The translations under genes and the position numbers were made by a program. DNA of 64,000 nt, from positions 106,446-170,445 of the forward strand of contig NZ_AUIA01000013.1 of NCBI RefSeq assembly GCF_000423465.1, in the 5' to 3' direction. Source of the DNA: Propionicicella superfundia DSM 22317. GTDB taxonomy: Bacteria; Actinomycetota; Actinomycetes; Propionibacteriales; Propionibacteriaceae. The notes below the pieces were generated by a model that was given only the letters and a program-made list of their open reading frames with translations, ran no database searches and had not been told where the DNA came from. This document shows, in pieces, positions 1 through 8,186 of the stretch (position 1 is its first letter; each line of letters starts with the position of its first letter).

Positions 1-65
1 AACGTCAACGGCCCGCCGAACCCTCCGCTCCCGCGCTCGATCACGATGGTCCTGTACTCACTCAT
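1..65 (-). CDS. srlE: PTS glucitol/sorbitol EIIBC, N-terminal fragment
   Basis: Only the first 21 codons are inside the window; the gene runs off the left edge. The ATG is at 65-63, four bases after the srlA stop codon, with GGTGGAGG in the end of srlA as a ribosome site. The visible start reads MSEYRTIVIERGSGGFGG. The RGSGGFGGPL stretch matches the glycine-rich start of the EIIB-Gut domain of SrlE, the sorbitol-phosphorylating subunit that pairs with SrlA. Context (directly after srlA) supports the call; the rest of the protein cannot be seen. Confidence 0.75.
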   Translation of the reverse strand, partial: MSEYRTIVIERGSGGFGGPLT

Positions 66-69
66 CGGT

Positions 70-627
70 TCACACCTCCACCTTCGTCGCCGTGCTGAGC
101 GTCACACCCTGCTGCTTGCTGACCCACCTCGTTGTGAGGTCGGTGACCCACCCTCCGAGGAAGTTCATGACGAGGCCCACGAGGAGATAGCGGATCGCGA
201 GCGGCCCTGTGCTGAGGCCGAGTTGCTCCACGCCGTGGGCAATGCCGAGCCAGATGAACAGCTCGGCCGGGTTGATGTGCGGGAAGACGCCGTTGCTGGT
301 GTGGCAGAACTGCGCGGCGCTGGCGAAGTAGCTGGGCTTGTACCGCTCGGGCATGAACCGGCCGAGCGAATGCACCATCGGGTTCGCGAGCATGAACGAG
401 CCGAGGAACGGCAGCAGCAGGTACCTCGAGACCGGGTTGTTGCCCGCCTTGGCGGCGAGCGTGTTGATCCTGTCCTCGCCGATCAGTTGGATCAGCGAGT
501 TCATAGCGATGATCAGCATCAGGACAAGGGGCACGATGCCCGTCATCCAGCTGAGGAACGTCTCCGCGCCGGCCTTGAACAGTCCGATGAACCATTCGGC
601 GACGCCGACAACGTTATTCATGGTCAC
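70..627 (-). CDS. srlA: PTS glucitol/sorbitol-specific IIC component
   Basis: 185 aa, close to the 187 aa usual for SrlA/GutA. It is an integral membrane subunit that forms the sugar channel of the sorbitol phosphotransferase system, working with EIIBC (SrlE) next door and a soluble EIIA outside the window. Family features visible: an N-terminal segment MTMNNVVGVAEWFIGLF, a hydrophobic helix at about residues 28-45, the conserved stretch LLPFLGSFMLANPMVHSLG near residue 75, and HTSNGVFPHINPAELFIWLG near 110-130. It lies downstream of gutM by 180 bases. Substrate could be another hexitol; sorbitol is taken from the family. Confidence 0.92.
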   Translation of the reverse strand: MTMNNVVGVAEWFIGLFKAGAETFLSWMTGIVPLVLMLIIAMNSLIQLIGEDRINTLAAKAGNNPVSRYLLLPFLGSFMLANPMVHSLGRFMPERYKPSYFASAAQFCHTSNGVFPHINPAELFIWLGIAHGVEQLGLSTGPLAIRYLLVGLVMNFLGGWVTDLTTRWVSKQQGVTLSTATKVEV

Positions 628-807
628 TCCTTTCGAGCGGTCGTGGGAGCAGAAACGAGCAGGGCCGGCCAGGGCAGGTGGTGCAGTGACGCCCTGGTGG
701 GCACGTGGAAGGGGCTCACCCGCGGGTGAGGGCCGGAATCGGTCCGGCGAGTCGCGGGACGCGCGACGCGATACACGCTGAACCCGGTGACGGGGGTGGG
801 GCGACGG

Positions 808-1275
808 TCAGCCCCCGGCGGCCTGCGCCCTGGAGGAGCGTCGGACGACGACGCGGAGCCGGTCGGCGATCTGCGTCAGCGGGCCGGGAGGTTCGGGAGG
901 CCTGCCGCCGGTGAGAACGATGCGGTAGTTGTCGCGGGCGTTGGCGACGGCCTGCCGCACGCTCCGGGGAAACCGCCTGTCGGTCTCGGGCGCCACCGAG
1001 ATGAGGTCGGCGCCGTCGAAGGCGCCCCACCGGCGAAACCGCGCGAAGACCGTCACCCCGTTGAGGCGATGCCCCTCGGCGATCCCGCCGGCGTCGTCCA
1101 ACAGGAACATCACGATCGCGCCCGCGGTGAGCAGGCCCTTCTTCTTGCCGATCGCGACCTTGCCGCGGCGGTGCAACGCGGTGAAGGTACGCGTGAAGTC
1201 CTTCGCCTGCTTCAACGCGAGCACCGTCTGCGTCGCGTAGATGACCGCGAAGCCGATGAGAAAGATCCAGAACAT
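808..1275 (-). CDS. gutM: GutM-family glucitol operon activator
   Basis: 155 aa. Residues 1-20 form a hydrophobic N-terminal segment (MFWIFLIGFAVIYATQTVLA), followed by the conserved core KVAIGKKKGLLTAGAIVMFL and a degenerate C-terminus. This is the GutM (SrlM) family, an accessory activator of glucitol PTS operons in enteric bacteria; how it works in actinobacteria is not established. It starts 9 bases after the PRD regulator and precedes srlA. In the 180 bases between gutM and srlA there is a perfect 16-base palindrome (CTCACCCGCGGGTGAG, 715-730) that could attenuate or stabilise the mRNA between regulator and transporter genes. Confidence 0.85.
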   Translation of the reverse strand: MFWIFLIGFAVIYATQTVLALKQAKDFTRTFTALHRRGKVAIGKKKGLLTAGAIVMFLLDDAGGIAEGHRLNGVTVFARFRRWGAFDGADLISVAPETDRRFPRSVRQAVANARDNYRIVLTGGRPPEPPGPLTQIADRLRVVVRRSSRAQAAGG

Positions 1276-1284
1276 GGTGACTCC

Positions 1285-3180
1285 TTAGAGGACGTGGTCC
1301 TCGGCAGCGCTCTCCATCAGGTAGAAGAACTGCTCGTAGGTCGAGAGACGGGAGACCTTGCTCAGCAGGAGCCGGTTGGACCCGAGCCGGATGAGGTCGT
1401 CGTATGCACGGATGAGGATGGTGTCGTCGTAGAGCGCCTTTTCGGGCGCGGCCATGAGGAAGATCGCGCGAAGCCCCTCCTCCGCGTCCCCGCGTGGGAT
1501 CAGGCCGAGCGCGCACACGAGGTGCTCCCCGTGCGGCGCAACGGCGTGCGGGAACGCGAGGACCTCGTCGAGGAGCATGGTGGCCCGCTTCTCGCGCTCG
1601 GCGACGGCCGAGCGGAATGCCTCGTCCATCAGGCCACGTTCGACCAGATGGTCGATGAGGAGCCTCGTCCCGTCGAGGTAGGCGCAGTCTCGCGGAAGCG
1701 GTACGAACCGGTCGGCGTCGAGGAGCGTCACCAGAATCGACCCGGCGTGACGCGGCAGGGCGAGCTGCCTGTACCCGGGGAAGCGCATCGCCGCCAGCCG
1801 GCGGGCCAACTCCGAGCTGTCGAACACCTCGGAGAGCTGCAGCACCGGGGCGGGCACGTCGACCGTTGTCCCGGGTGTGGCGACGACGAGGTCCGCGTCG
1901 TGCACCCGCTCGTCCGTGTCCGTCGAGAACATCTGGAACGTCGTCCCGGGCGGGAGGACCTTGGCCATCCTCGTCTGGATGAGGCGAGCGACACCCGGCC
2001 CTCGTGGCGTCACGATCGCGACCCGGAACGGGGGCTGCGGCCGCGCGGCGTGATCCTCCAGGTACACCTGGAAATATGTCGCGGTGAGGGCCACCTCGGT
2101 GTCGTCCATGGCCAGGCCGGTGCGCTCGGCGATGACGCCCCGGGCGATCGTCGCCATGTGGTGCGCCAGCGGGTACTGGGCCCGGATCTGCTCGACCTGG
2201 ATCGGCTCGGTGACGTGCTGCGAATAGCGCATCCGATTGATCATGAAGGCGAGGTGGTGACTGAACTCGGCGAGGAGCCCGCCGGCGTCGACCTCGACGT
2301 CCATCGTGTCGCGGATCTGGCGGCAGATGTCCTCGACGAGGTCGGGGACGGCCTCGGGCGACCCCTCCCTGTCCTCGGCGACGGTGGGTGTCCGGCGTCC
2401 TGCGGCCGGGATGGCGAGGAACAGCACCTCGGCCGGCGGCAGCGTCTCGGCGATCAGCGGTTCGAGCCGTGCGGCCACCCGTCGGGCCAGGTCGTGGGCG
2501 CGCGTGTTCGCGAGGCTCTGGTACTCGACGGGCAGTGTGACGAGCGGATGCCCGCCGAGATACCGGTCCAGGATCACGGTCGCCCATCGGTGCACGGTCG
2601 CGGCGACGTCCTGCGGCAACCCGCCCTCGGCGACCGCCGATGTCAGTGCCGCGGTGAGCTCGGGGCCGAGAGGGTAGTCGGCATAGGCCGCGTCCCAGGC
2701 GTAGCGGAGCACGGCGAGGCGGATCCCGAGTTCGGGCCCGTCCAACCGGAGACCGACGTGAGTGCGTCCCTCGATGCGCACGTCGAGCCCCGACAGTCCC
2801 TCGCGGAGCCGGGCCAGGTCCGCGACGACCGTCGTCCGGCCCACGAACATCTCCGCGACGAGTTCCTCGATGCGCACCGGCCGCTCGCTGCGCATGAGTC
2901 GCGCCAGGATGAACGCCGTCCGCCGCTGGGGGTCGCCGAGACCGGCGTCGATCCCCACGATCCGCTCGCGTGCCGCGCGCAGCCCGTCCGTGTCGACGAC
3001 GAGGAGCCTGTAGCGTCCGCGGTGCAGCCTGACCGAGCCGGCGGCACCGAGCGCGACGTTGAGCTGGGCGACCTCCGCCGCGACGGTCTTCTCGCTCACG
3101 CCGAAGCGGTCGGCGAGCGTGGCGGGGGACACGGACAGGGACGTCTCGAGCTGGTTCAGGATGGCGGCCTGCCGGTTCAT
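1285..3180 (-). CDS. PRD-domain PTS-responsive transcriptional regulator
   Basis: 631 aa, multi-domain activator of the BglG/MtlR/GutR type. Order seen: winged HTH at 1-60 (LADRFGVSEKTVAAEVAQL), second HTH around 90-135 (IEELVAEMFVGRTTVVADLA), PRD1 about 185-280, PRD2 about 285-390 (with SHHLAFMINR and QYPLAHHMA), an EIIB-like domain about 395-465, and a fructose-type EIIA domain from about 485 to the end, with the phosphoryl-accepting context AFPHAVAPHGEH. The EIIB-like part reads PRGPGVARL where catalytic EIIB has a Cys loop, so it is probably sensory only. As first gene of the gutM-srlA-srlE unit it probably activates this operon in response to PTS phosphorylation. Confidence 0.9.
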   Translation of the reverse strand: MNRQAAILNQLETSLSVSPATLADRFGVSEKTVAAEVAQLNVALGAAGSVRLHRGRYRLLVVDTDGLRAARERIVGIDAGLGDPQRRTAFILARLMRSERPVRIEELVAEMFVGRTTVVADLARLREGLSGLDVRIEGRTHVGLRLDGPELGIRLAVLRYAWDAAYADYPLGPELTAALTSAVAEGGLPQDVAATVHRWATVILDRYLGGHPLVTLPVEYQSLANTRAHDLARRVAARLEPLIAETLPPAEVLFLAIPAAGRRTPTVAEDREGSPEAVPDLVEDICRQIRDTMDVEVDAGGLLAEFSHHLAFMINRMRYSQHVTEPIQVEQIRAQYPLAHHMATIARGVIAERTGLAMDDTEVALTATYFQVYLEDHAARPQPPFRVAIVTPRGPGVARLIQTRMAKVLPPGTTFQMFSTDTDERVHDADLVVATPGTTVDVPAPVLQLSEVFDSSELARRLAAMRFPGYRQLALPRHAGSILVTLLDADRFVPLPRDCAYLDGTRLLIDHLVERGLMDEAFRSAVAEREKRATMLLDEVLAFPHAVAPHGEHLVCALGLIPRGDAEEGLRAIFLMAAPEKALYDDTILIRAYDDLIRLGSNRLLLSKVSRLSTYEQFFYLMESAAEDHVL

Positions 3181-3199
3181 CGTCCCTCCTCCGTTGGTG

Positions 3200-3216
3200 G
3201 CAACCTCTCAGGTTGC
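3200..3216. promoter_or_regulatory. 17-bp palindrome upstream of the PRD regulator
   Basis: GCAACCT-CTC-AGGTTGC is a perfect 7-bp inverted repeat with a 3-base centre, ending 19 bases before the regulator ATG (3180). GGAGGAGG at the start of the gene is the ribosome site. The palindrome could be an operator for autoregulation of the sorbitol operon, or an RNA hairpin in its leader. No second copy was seen in the 180-base gutM-srlA spacer. Confidence 0.45.
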
Positions 3217-3382
3217 TCGGGACGTTACCGGTCGCAGGGGCGAGCGGGAATGCGGGAATGGTCCGCCCCTCCGGCGTTCTGCGCCGCCACGGTGGCCGAA
3301 TCCGGGCCGGAGCGTGTTCAGGACGGGGTCGGACAGGTGCCGGAGGTGGCGCGCCGCCGCGGCGGACGGAGGAACGATCCCG

Positions 3383-3471
3383 CCGAACGCTCCCAAACCC
3401 CCGGAAAGCCGCCGTTTTCCGGCAGCTTCGGAGCGTTCGCGGGCGGGACCCGGGGGTTTGGGAGCGTTCGG
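3383..3471. repeat. Intergenic palindromic element, family A (copy 1)
   Basis: A perfect 22-bp inverted repeat (arms 3383-3404 and 3450-3471, CCGAACGCTCCCAAACCC..) encloses a second, competing hairpin (CCGGAAA...TTTCCGG, 3401-3422) and an internal extra copy of GGAGCGTTCG at 3430-3439. The arm core CGAACGCTCCC(A/G)AA recurs at 43.1 kb and in degenerate form at 37.4 kb. It fills the 310-base gap between asparaginase and the regulator start; apart from this and the 3200-3216 palindrome I see nothing else there. Confidence 0.8.
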
Positions 3472-3490
3472 GGCCGTGTCGGCGGGACGC

Positions 3491-4480
3491 TCAGTCGTCG
3501 AACGCCGCGAACAGGCCGGGGACGTCCGCCGCGGGACGCCCCGCCGCGGTCGCGGCCCACAGCAGCGTCCGCGCCTTCCGCGGATCCAGGGCTCCGGCCA
3601 GGATCGCGCCCTTGCGGCCGAGGTCGATCTCGGAGCCCTCGTACCCGTACGTCTCCCGCAACGTCCCCCCGCTGCCCGTGCGCGACGCGACGACGATCGG
3701 GACGTCGGCGGCCGCCTCCGCGACCACCCGCGCAACCCGCGCCGGCAGATGCCCGACGCCGAACGCGCCGAGGACGACGCCATCCGCACCCGCGTCGAGC
3801 ACCGCCCGCAGCGTCGTGCCGTCGTCCCCGACGAACGTCTCCAGCAACGGCACGTAGGGATCCGACAGCGGCGCCGCGATGCGCACCGCAGGGCGCGGCA
3901 TCGGGCGGGCGCGCAGACGTCCCTCGATCACGAAGCCGACCGGGCCGAAACCCGGCGACTGGAACGTGCTGACGGCCCAGGAATGCGTCTTCCGGACGAC
4001 CCTGGCCGCGTGCGCGGTCTGGTCGAGCACCACGAGCACGCCCTGGTCGCGCAGCGCACCGGACGACGCGACGACGGCCGCGGTGAGAAGGTTCGCCGGG
4101 CCGTCGGCCGACACCTGCCGCGGCGCCCGCATGGCCCCGGTCACGATGAACGGGTGCGGCAGCTCCCAGTACAGGTCGAGCAGGAACGAGGACTCCTCGA
4201 TGGTGTCGGTGCCCTGCGCCAGCATCACACCGGACGCACCCTGGTCCACCTGCTCCCGACCCCATTCGGCGACATCCCAGAAGCGGGTGATCGGGAACGA
4301 CGGGCTGGGGATCGAGGCCAGCGTGTCGACGCGGATCTCGCAGACCTCGCTCAGCCCGGGCACCGACGCGGCAAGGTCGGCCGCCGTCAGCGTCGGCTGG
4401 ACCCCGCCGGAATCGCCCGGCGTCATCGTGATCGTCCCGCCGACACTCGCGAGCGCGACGATGGGCAGTCCCTCGGGCAT
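3491..4480 (-). CDS. Asparaginase family protein
   Basis: 329 aa, the usual length for bacterial L-asparaginase. Hydrolyses asparagine (or a related amide) to the acid plus ammonia. The first catalytic motif is present near the N-terminus (VALASVGGTITM, residues 8-19). The second motif reads AQGTDTIEESSFLLDL, where most family members have HGTDTMEE; the His-to-Gln change next to the catalytic Thr may alter substrate preference. GAMRAPRQVSADGPANLL follows, also typical. No signal peptide, so cytoplasmic. It starts 9 bases after the M20 peptidase gene; the two are probably co-transcribed and may act in sequence on peptide or acyl-amino-acid nitrogen sources. Confidence 0.9.
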   Translation of the reverse strand: MPEGLPIVALASVGGTITMTPGDSGGVQPTLTAADLAASVPGLSEVCEIRVDTLASIPSPSFPITRFWDVAEWGREQVDQGASGVMLAQGTDTIEESSFLLDLYWELPHPFIVTGAMRAPRQVSADGPANLLTAAVVASSGALRDQGVLVVLDQTAHAARVVRKTHSWAVSTFQSPGFGPVGFVIEGRLRARPMPRPAVRIAAPLSDPYVPLLETFVGDDGTTLRAVLDAGADGVVLGAFGVGHLPARVARVVAEAAADVPIVVASRTGSGGTLRETYGYEGSEIDLGRKGAILAGALDPRKARTLLWAATAAGRPAADVPGLFAAFDD

Positions 4481-4489
4481 GAACCCTCC

Positions 4490-5836
4490 TCAGCAGGTGG
4501 CGATGACGCGCCGCAGGACGCGCGCGCCGAACCGGACGGCGTCCACCGGCACACGCTCGTCGACGCCGTGGAACAGCGGAGCGAAGTCGAGATCGGCGGG
4601 CAGCCGCAGCGGGGCGAACCCGTAGCCGGCGATGCCGAGCGGGCGCAGCTCCTTGTTGTCGGTGCCGGCCGACAGGCAGTACGGCACGACCTGCGCACCC
4701 GGGTCCTCGGCGTCGATCGCGGCCGCGAGGACGTCGATGAGCGGACCCTCGGCCGGAACGTCCAGCGGCAGGTTCATCCGGTCGACGACGAGCTCGACAT
4801 GCTCCCCGCACAGCGCGCGCAGCGTGTCGAGGACGACGTCCTCCGACCCGGGCAGGAACCGGCAGTCGATGGACGCCTCGGCCGAACCCGGCACGACGTT
4901 GGACTTGCGGCCCGCCAGCAGGGTCGTCACGTTCGCGGAGTTGGCGAGCGTGCCGGCGACGAACTGCCGGGCACCGCCCAACTGCGGCAGGAACGCGGCC
5001 GGGTCGTCGGGGTCCCAGCCGATCCCCGTGACCTCGGAGACGTGATCGAGCAGCGTGATCACGGGCGGGATCAGCTCCGTGCCCCAGTCGTGCGCGTCGA
5101 TCCGGCAGATCGCCTGCGCGAGACGCACGATCGCGTTCTCGTCGTTGGGCACCGACCCGTGCCCGGCGCGGCCCCGCGCGCGGATCCGCATCCACGCGTA
5201 CCCCTTCTCGGCGGTCTGCAGCAGGTACGTCCGGCGTGCGGGCCCGCCGCCGGCCGGAGTGAGCGTGATCGAGTACCCGCCGACCTCGCTGATCGCCTCG
5301 CTGCACCCGGCGAACACCTCCGGGTGGTTCTTCACCAGCCACTCGGCGCCGTAGGCCCCGCCCGCCTCCTCGTCGGCGAAGAACCCGAACACGATGTCGC
5401 GCGGCGGGACGGCGCCCGTGCGCGCCAGCGAACGCAGGTTGGCGAGCAGCATCGCCACCATGTCCTTCATGTCGACGGCACCGCGCCCGTGGATCATGCC
5501 GTCGCGGATCTCCCCGGAGAACGGGGGCACGGACCAGTCGTCGGCATCGGCCGGGACGACGTCCAGGTGGCCGTGCAGGACGAGTCCGGGACGATCGCGG
5601 TCGGCCCCCGGGACGCGCACGACGACGCTGGCCCGGCGAGGCGCCGACTCGACGTACTGCGGTTCGAGCCCGACCTCGCGCAGGACCTCCATCACGTACT
5701 CGGCGGCCTCCTGTTCGCACGGCCCGGTACCGTCGCCGTAGTTCGTCGAATCGATCCGGATCAGCTCACAGGTGATGCGGACGGCCTCGTCCTGGATGAG
5801 GTCGAGTTCGGCGGAGTCGATGGTCTGCTCGGTCAC
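4490..5836 (-). CDS. M20/M25/M40-family metallopeptidase
   Basis: 448 aa, two-zinc exopeptidase/deacylase of the ArgE/DapE/CPG2 superfamily. Metal and catalytic motifs are in order: GLVLHGHLDVVPAD (first His and bridging-Asp region), HGRGAVDMKDM (bridging Asp), FGFFADEEAGG (catalytic and metal Glu) and a C-terminal Ser/His part SAGTDNKELR. The dimerisation insert lies between about residues 200 and 330 (RGRAGHGSVPNDENAI). No signal peptide. It is the first gene of a pair with asparaginase. Substrate cannot be read from sequence; dipeptides or N-acyl amino acids are likely. Confidence 0.9.
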   Translation of the reverse strand: MTEQTIDSAELDLIQDEAVRITCELIRIDSTNYGDGTGPCEQEAAEYVMEVLREVGLEPQYVESAPRRASVVVRVPGADRDRPGLVLHGHLDVVPADADDWSVPPFSGEIRDGMIHGRGAVDMKDMVAMLLANLRSLARTGAVPPRDIVFGFFADEEAGGAYGAEWLVKNHPEVFAGCSEAISEVGGYSITLTPAGGGPARRTYLLQTAEKGYAWMRIRARGRAGHGSVPNDENAIVRLAQAICRIDAHDWGTELIPPVITLLDHVSEVTGIGWDPDDPAAFLPQLGGARQFVAGTLANSANVTTLLAGRKSNVVPGSAEASIDCRFLPGSEDVVLDTLRALCGEHVELVVDRMNLPLDVPAEGPLIDVLAAAIDAEDPGAQVVPYCLSAGTDNKELRPLGIAGYGFAPLRLPADLDFAPLFHGVDERVPVDAVRFGARVLRRVIATC

Positions 5837-5939
5837 GATGCTCCTGGGTCGTGGGTGCTGCCGCTCCGGTCACTCTACGACCCGGCCGCTCGGGGGGCCC
5901 TGCCGCGCCCGCCTCCGCTCGTCGGTTGGCCGTCCGTTC

Positions 5940-6329
5940 TCAGCGCCGGTCGGGCCGCTCGGCGTGGAACGCGCGACACCACCGCCCCAACGACGGTGCT
6001 GTGACGAGGAGGAACACGGCGAAGACCGTCTGGTTCACGACGCCGTACAGCGGATTGCCGCCGATGGTGGCGAAGACGATCCAGTTCACGGCGATGTCGG
6101 CGAGGATCACGACCACGGCCAGGACGACCCCCGCCACGCGCCGGAACGCGAGGAGTCCCACGACCAGCAGGTCGAGGACGGTGAGCGAGATCCAGAACAC
6201 CCGGAGCCCGGCCGGGAAACCCGCATAGACCTCGGTGCCGGCGGCGGCGAGGTCGAGGACGTGGCTCACGGTCCCGACCAGGAAGCCCGCGATCCACAGG
6301 AGGTGGATCACCCGAAGCGCACGCGGCAT
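5940..6329 (-). CDS. Small four-helix membrane protein, unknown function
   Basis: 129 aa if translation begins at MPRALRVIHLLW. That start is preferred because TAGCGT lies 7 bases upstream (6337-6342), giving a leaderless-type promoter; the reading frame stays open further upstream but those codons overlap the start region of the opposite gene. Four hydrophobic segments are visible (about 7-25, 42-60, 62-82, 95-112). No catalytic motif recognised. It diverges from the YraQ-type permease with only 74 bases between the two starts, so the two promoters are back to back. Confidence 0.65.
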   Translation of the reverse strand: MPRALRVIHLLWIAGFLVGTVSHVLDLAAAGTEVYAGFPAGLRVFWISLTVLDLLVVGLLAFRRVAGVVLAVVVILADIAVNWIVFATIGGNPLYGVVNQTVFAVFLLVTAPSLGRWCRAFHAERPDRR

Positions 6330-6403
6330 GGGTCTCACGCTAGTGCCCGACACCCGCCCGGCCAGGACTTTTGCCGGGCGAGGCATGCCTAGACTGGCCC
6401 GCG

Positions 6404-7456
6404 ATGGCTCAACGCTCGGCTGTGTCGGCCGTGTCTCACGACCACCACGAACACGACCATGCGGCGCCACCCCCACACGGGGCCCGTGGCGTCGCCCTGC
6501 GGGGTGCCATCGGTCTGGCGGCCGTCGCCGCCCTCCTCGCCCTGCGGCTCGTGGCCGACCCCGACTGGACGTCGTGGCTCCCCGCCGCCGGGCGTGATCT
6601 CGTCACGCTGTCGCTCAGTGTCCTGCTCGAATCGCTGCCCTTCGTCTTCCTCGGCATCGCGATCTCGATCCTCGTGCAGATCTGGCTCCCCGACCGGGCC
6701 TGGAGGCTGCTGCCGCGGCAGCCGACGCTGCGGCGCGCGGCGCTGTCGGTGCTGGGTGTCCTGTTCCCCGTGTGCCAGTGCGGCAACGTTCCGCTGGCAC
6801 GCGGGCTGATGCTGCGCGGACTCGGCGTCGGCGAGACGCTGACCTTCCTCGTGGCGGCGCCCATCCTGAACCCCGTCACCATCATCACGACCTACCAGGC
6901 GTTCGGCTTCGACCGCGGAATCCTGGTCTCGCGGATCGTCGGGGCGTTCGTCATCGCCAACCTCGTCGGCTGGGTGTTCTCGCGGCACCCGGCTCCGTCG
7001 ACCCTGCTCACGCCGAGCTTCGAGGCGGCGTGCGCGGCCGACGAGCACACGGGCGGACGCTGGCGACGCAGCGCGGAGTCCTTCGCCACCGAGACGACGG
7101 CGATGCTTCCCGCCCTCGTCGCCGGGTCCTTCCTGGCCGGTGCGATCCAGGTGGGCGTGCCGCGGGACGTCCTGCTCGGGCTCGGCGGTCATCCCGTGCT
7201 GTCGGTGGCCGTTCTCATGCTGCTGGCCTTCGTCGTCTCCCTGTGCTCGAACGTCGACGCCTTCTTCATCCTCGCGTTCGCCTCGACGTTCGCGACCGGT
7301 GGCATCGTGGCCTTCCTCGTCTTCGGGGCGATGGTCGACATCAAGATGCTCGCCCTGCTGCGCACCACGTACACGACGCGGGCCCTCATCCTGCTCACCG
7401 CCGTCGTGGGACTCTGTTCCCTCGTGCTGGGATTGGGGTTGAACCTTGTCCTCTGA
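6404..7456 (+). CDS. YraQ/DUF318-family permease with His-rich N-terminus
   Basis: 350 aa polytopic membrane protein. The ATG at 6404 is chosen because TAGACT (6390-6395) sits 8 bases upstream. After a histidine-rich cytoplasmic head (SHDHHEHDHAAPPPH, residues 10-25) come about eight membrane segments in two halves. Family motifs: FPVCQCGNVPLARGLM (tandem Cys of the first half), VAAPILNPVTIITTY, and in the second half VSLCSNVDAFFILAFA. The family is a predicted permease of unproven substrate; the His-rich head suggests a metal. The next gene overlaps by 11 bases and is its usual partner. Confidence 0.88.
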   Translation: MAQRSAVSAVSHDHHEHDHAAPPPHGARGVALRGAIGLAAVAALLALRLVADPDWTSWLPAAGRDLVTLSLSVLLESLPFVFLGIAISILVQIWLPDRAWRLLPRQPTLRRAALSVLGVLFPVCQCGNVPLARGLMLRGLGVGETLTFLVAAPILNPVTIITTYQAFGFDRGILVSRIVGAFVIANLVGWVFSRHPAPSTLLTPSFEAACAADEHTGGRWRRSAESFATETTAMLPALVAGSFLAGAIQVGVPRDVLLGLGGHPVLSVAVLMLLAFVVSLCSNVDAFFILAFASTFATGGIVAFLVFGAMVDIKMLALLRTTYTTRALILLTAVVGLCSLVLGLGLNLVL

Positions 7457-8186
7457 CTCGCACCATGACCATGGCCACCGGGCCGGCCCCGGCCGGCACG
7501 TCCCACCCTGGGGACTGCTGCTGACCCTCATCGGCTCGGTGTCGATCCTGTGGCTCGGCACCACCGGACAGTTGGGCCTGTACATCCACCCGCGCTACTT
7601 CGTGTTCACCGAGGTCACGGCCGCCCTGGCGGCGCTGGCCGCCGTCGCCGCCTTCGCCGTCCGGGCCGCCTCGACGGCCGGAGGACGCGGCTGGACGGCC
7701 GGGGCGACGGCCGTCGTCCTCGTGCTCACGCTGCTCGTGATCCCGCCCGCCACGCTGTCGAACGCCACCGTGCAGCAGCGTTCGGTGAACGCCTCCGTCG
7801 ACACGGGCGACACCACGAAGCTCGTCGGCACCGACCCGTCCAACTTCACGGTCCGCGACTGGGCCGGGATCATCGCCGATCCCGGCAGCGCCGCCACCTA
7901 CGCGGGCCAGAAGGTCACCCTCGTCGGCTTCGTCAGCCCGACGGCGAGCGGTGCGGCCGACACGTTCTTCCTCACCCGTTTCGTCATCACCTGCTGCGCC
8001 GCGGACGCCGTCCCGGTGGGGGTCCCGGTCACCGCGTCCCGGTGGGCCGACACGTACAGCGCCGACCAGTGGGTGAAGGTGACCGGCAGCTTCGTCCCCG
8101 CCGGCGACTCCGGGGACGCGGCGCTCGTCCTCAAACCCCAGACCATCGCGGTCGTCCCCCAGCCGGCGCAGCCCTATGAAGGGTGA
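7446..8186 (+). CDS. TIGR03943-family permease partner protein
   Basis: 246 aa. Starts at a TTG overlapping the permease end; GGGG lies just upstream. The N-terminus is again His-rich (SHHDHGHRAGPGRH). Two membrane segments follow (about 22-42 and 57-80), then a soluble extracytoplasmic domain with GTDPSNFTVRDWAGII and the family-typical FFLTRFVITCCAADA, containing a Cys pair. TIGR03943 proteins are encoded beside YraQ-type permeases and are thought to form a complex with them. Metal or metalloid handling is an inference from the His and Cys residues. The next gene overlaps by 11 bases. Confidence 0.85.
   Translation: MSSDSHHDHGHRAGPGRHVPPWGLLLTLIGSVSILWLGTTGQLGLYIHPRYFVFTEVTAALAALAAVAAFAVRAASTAGGRGWTAGATAVVLVLTLLVIPPATLSNATVQQRSVNASVDTGDTTKLVGTDPSNFTVRDWAGIIADPGSAATYAGQKVTLVGFVSPTASGAADTFFLTRFVITCCAADAVPVGVPVTASRWADTYSADQWVKVTGSFVPAGDSGDAALVLKPQTIAVVPQPAQPYEG

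Noticed and set aside
787..3972. A 1061-codon open frame on the plus strand
   Set aside because: It runs antisense to gutM and the PRD regulator, which have clear domain matches; its residues are Arg/Gly/Asp-rich noise typical of GC-biased antisense frames.
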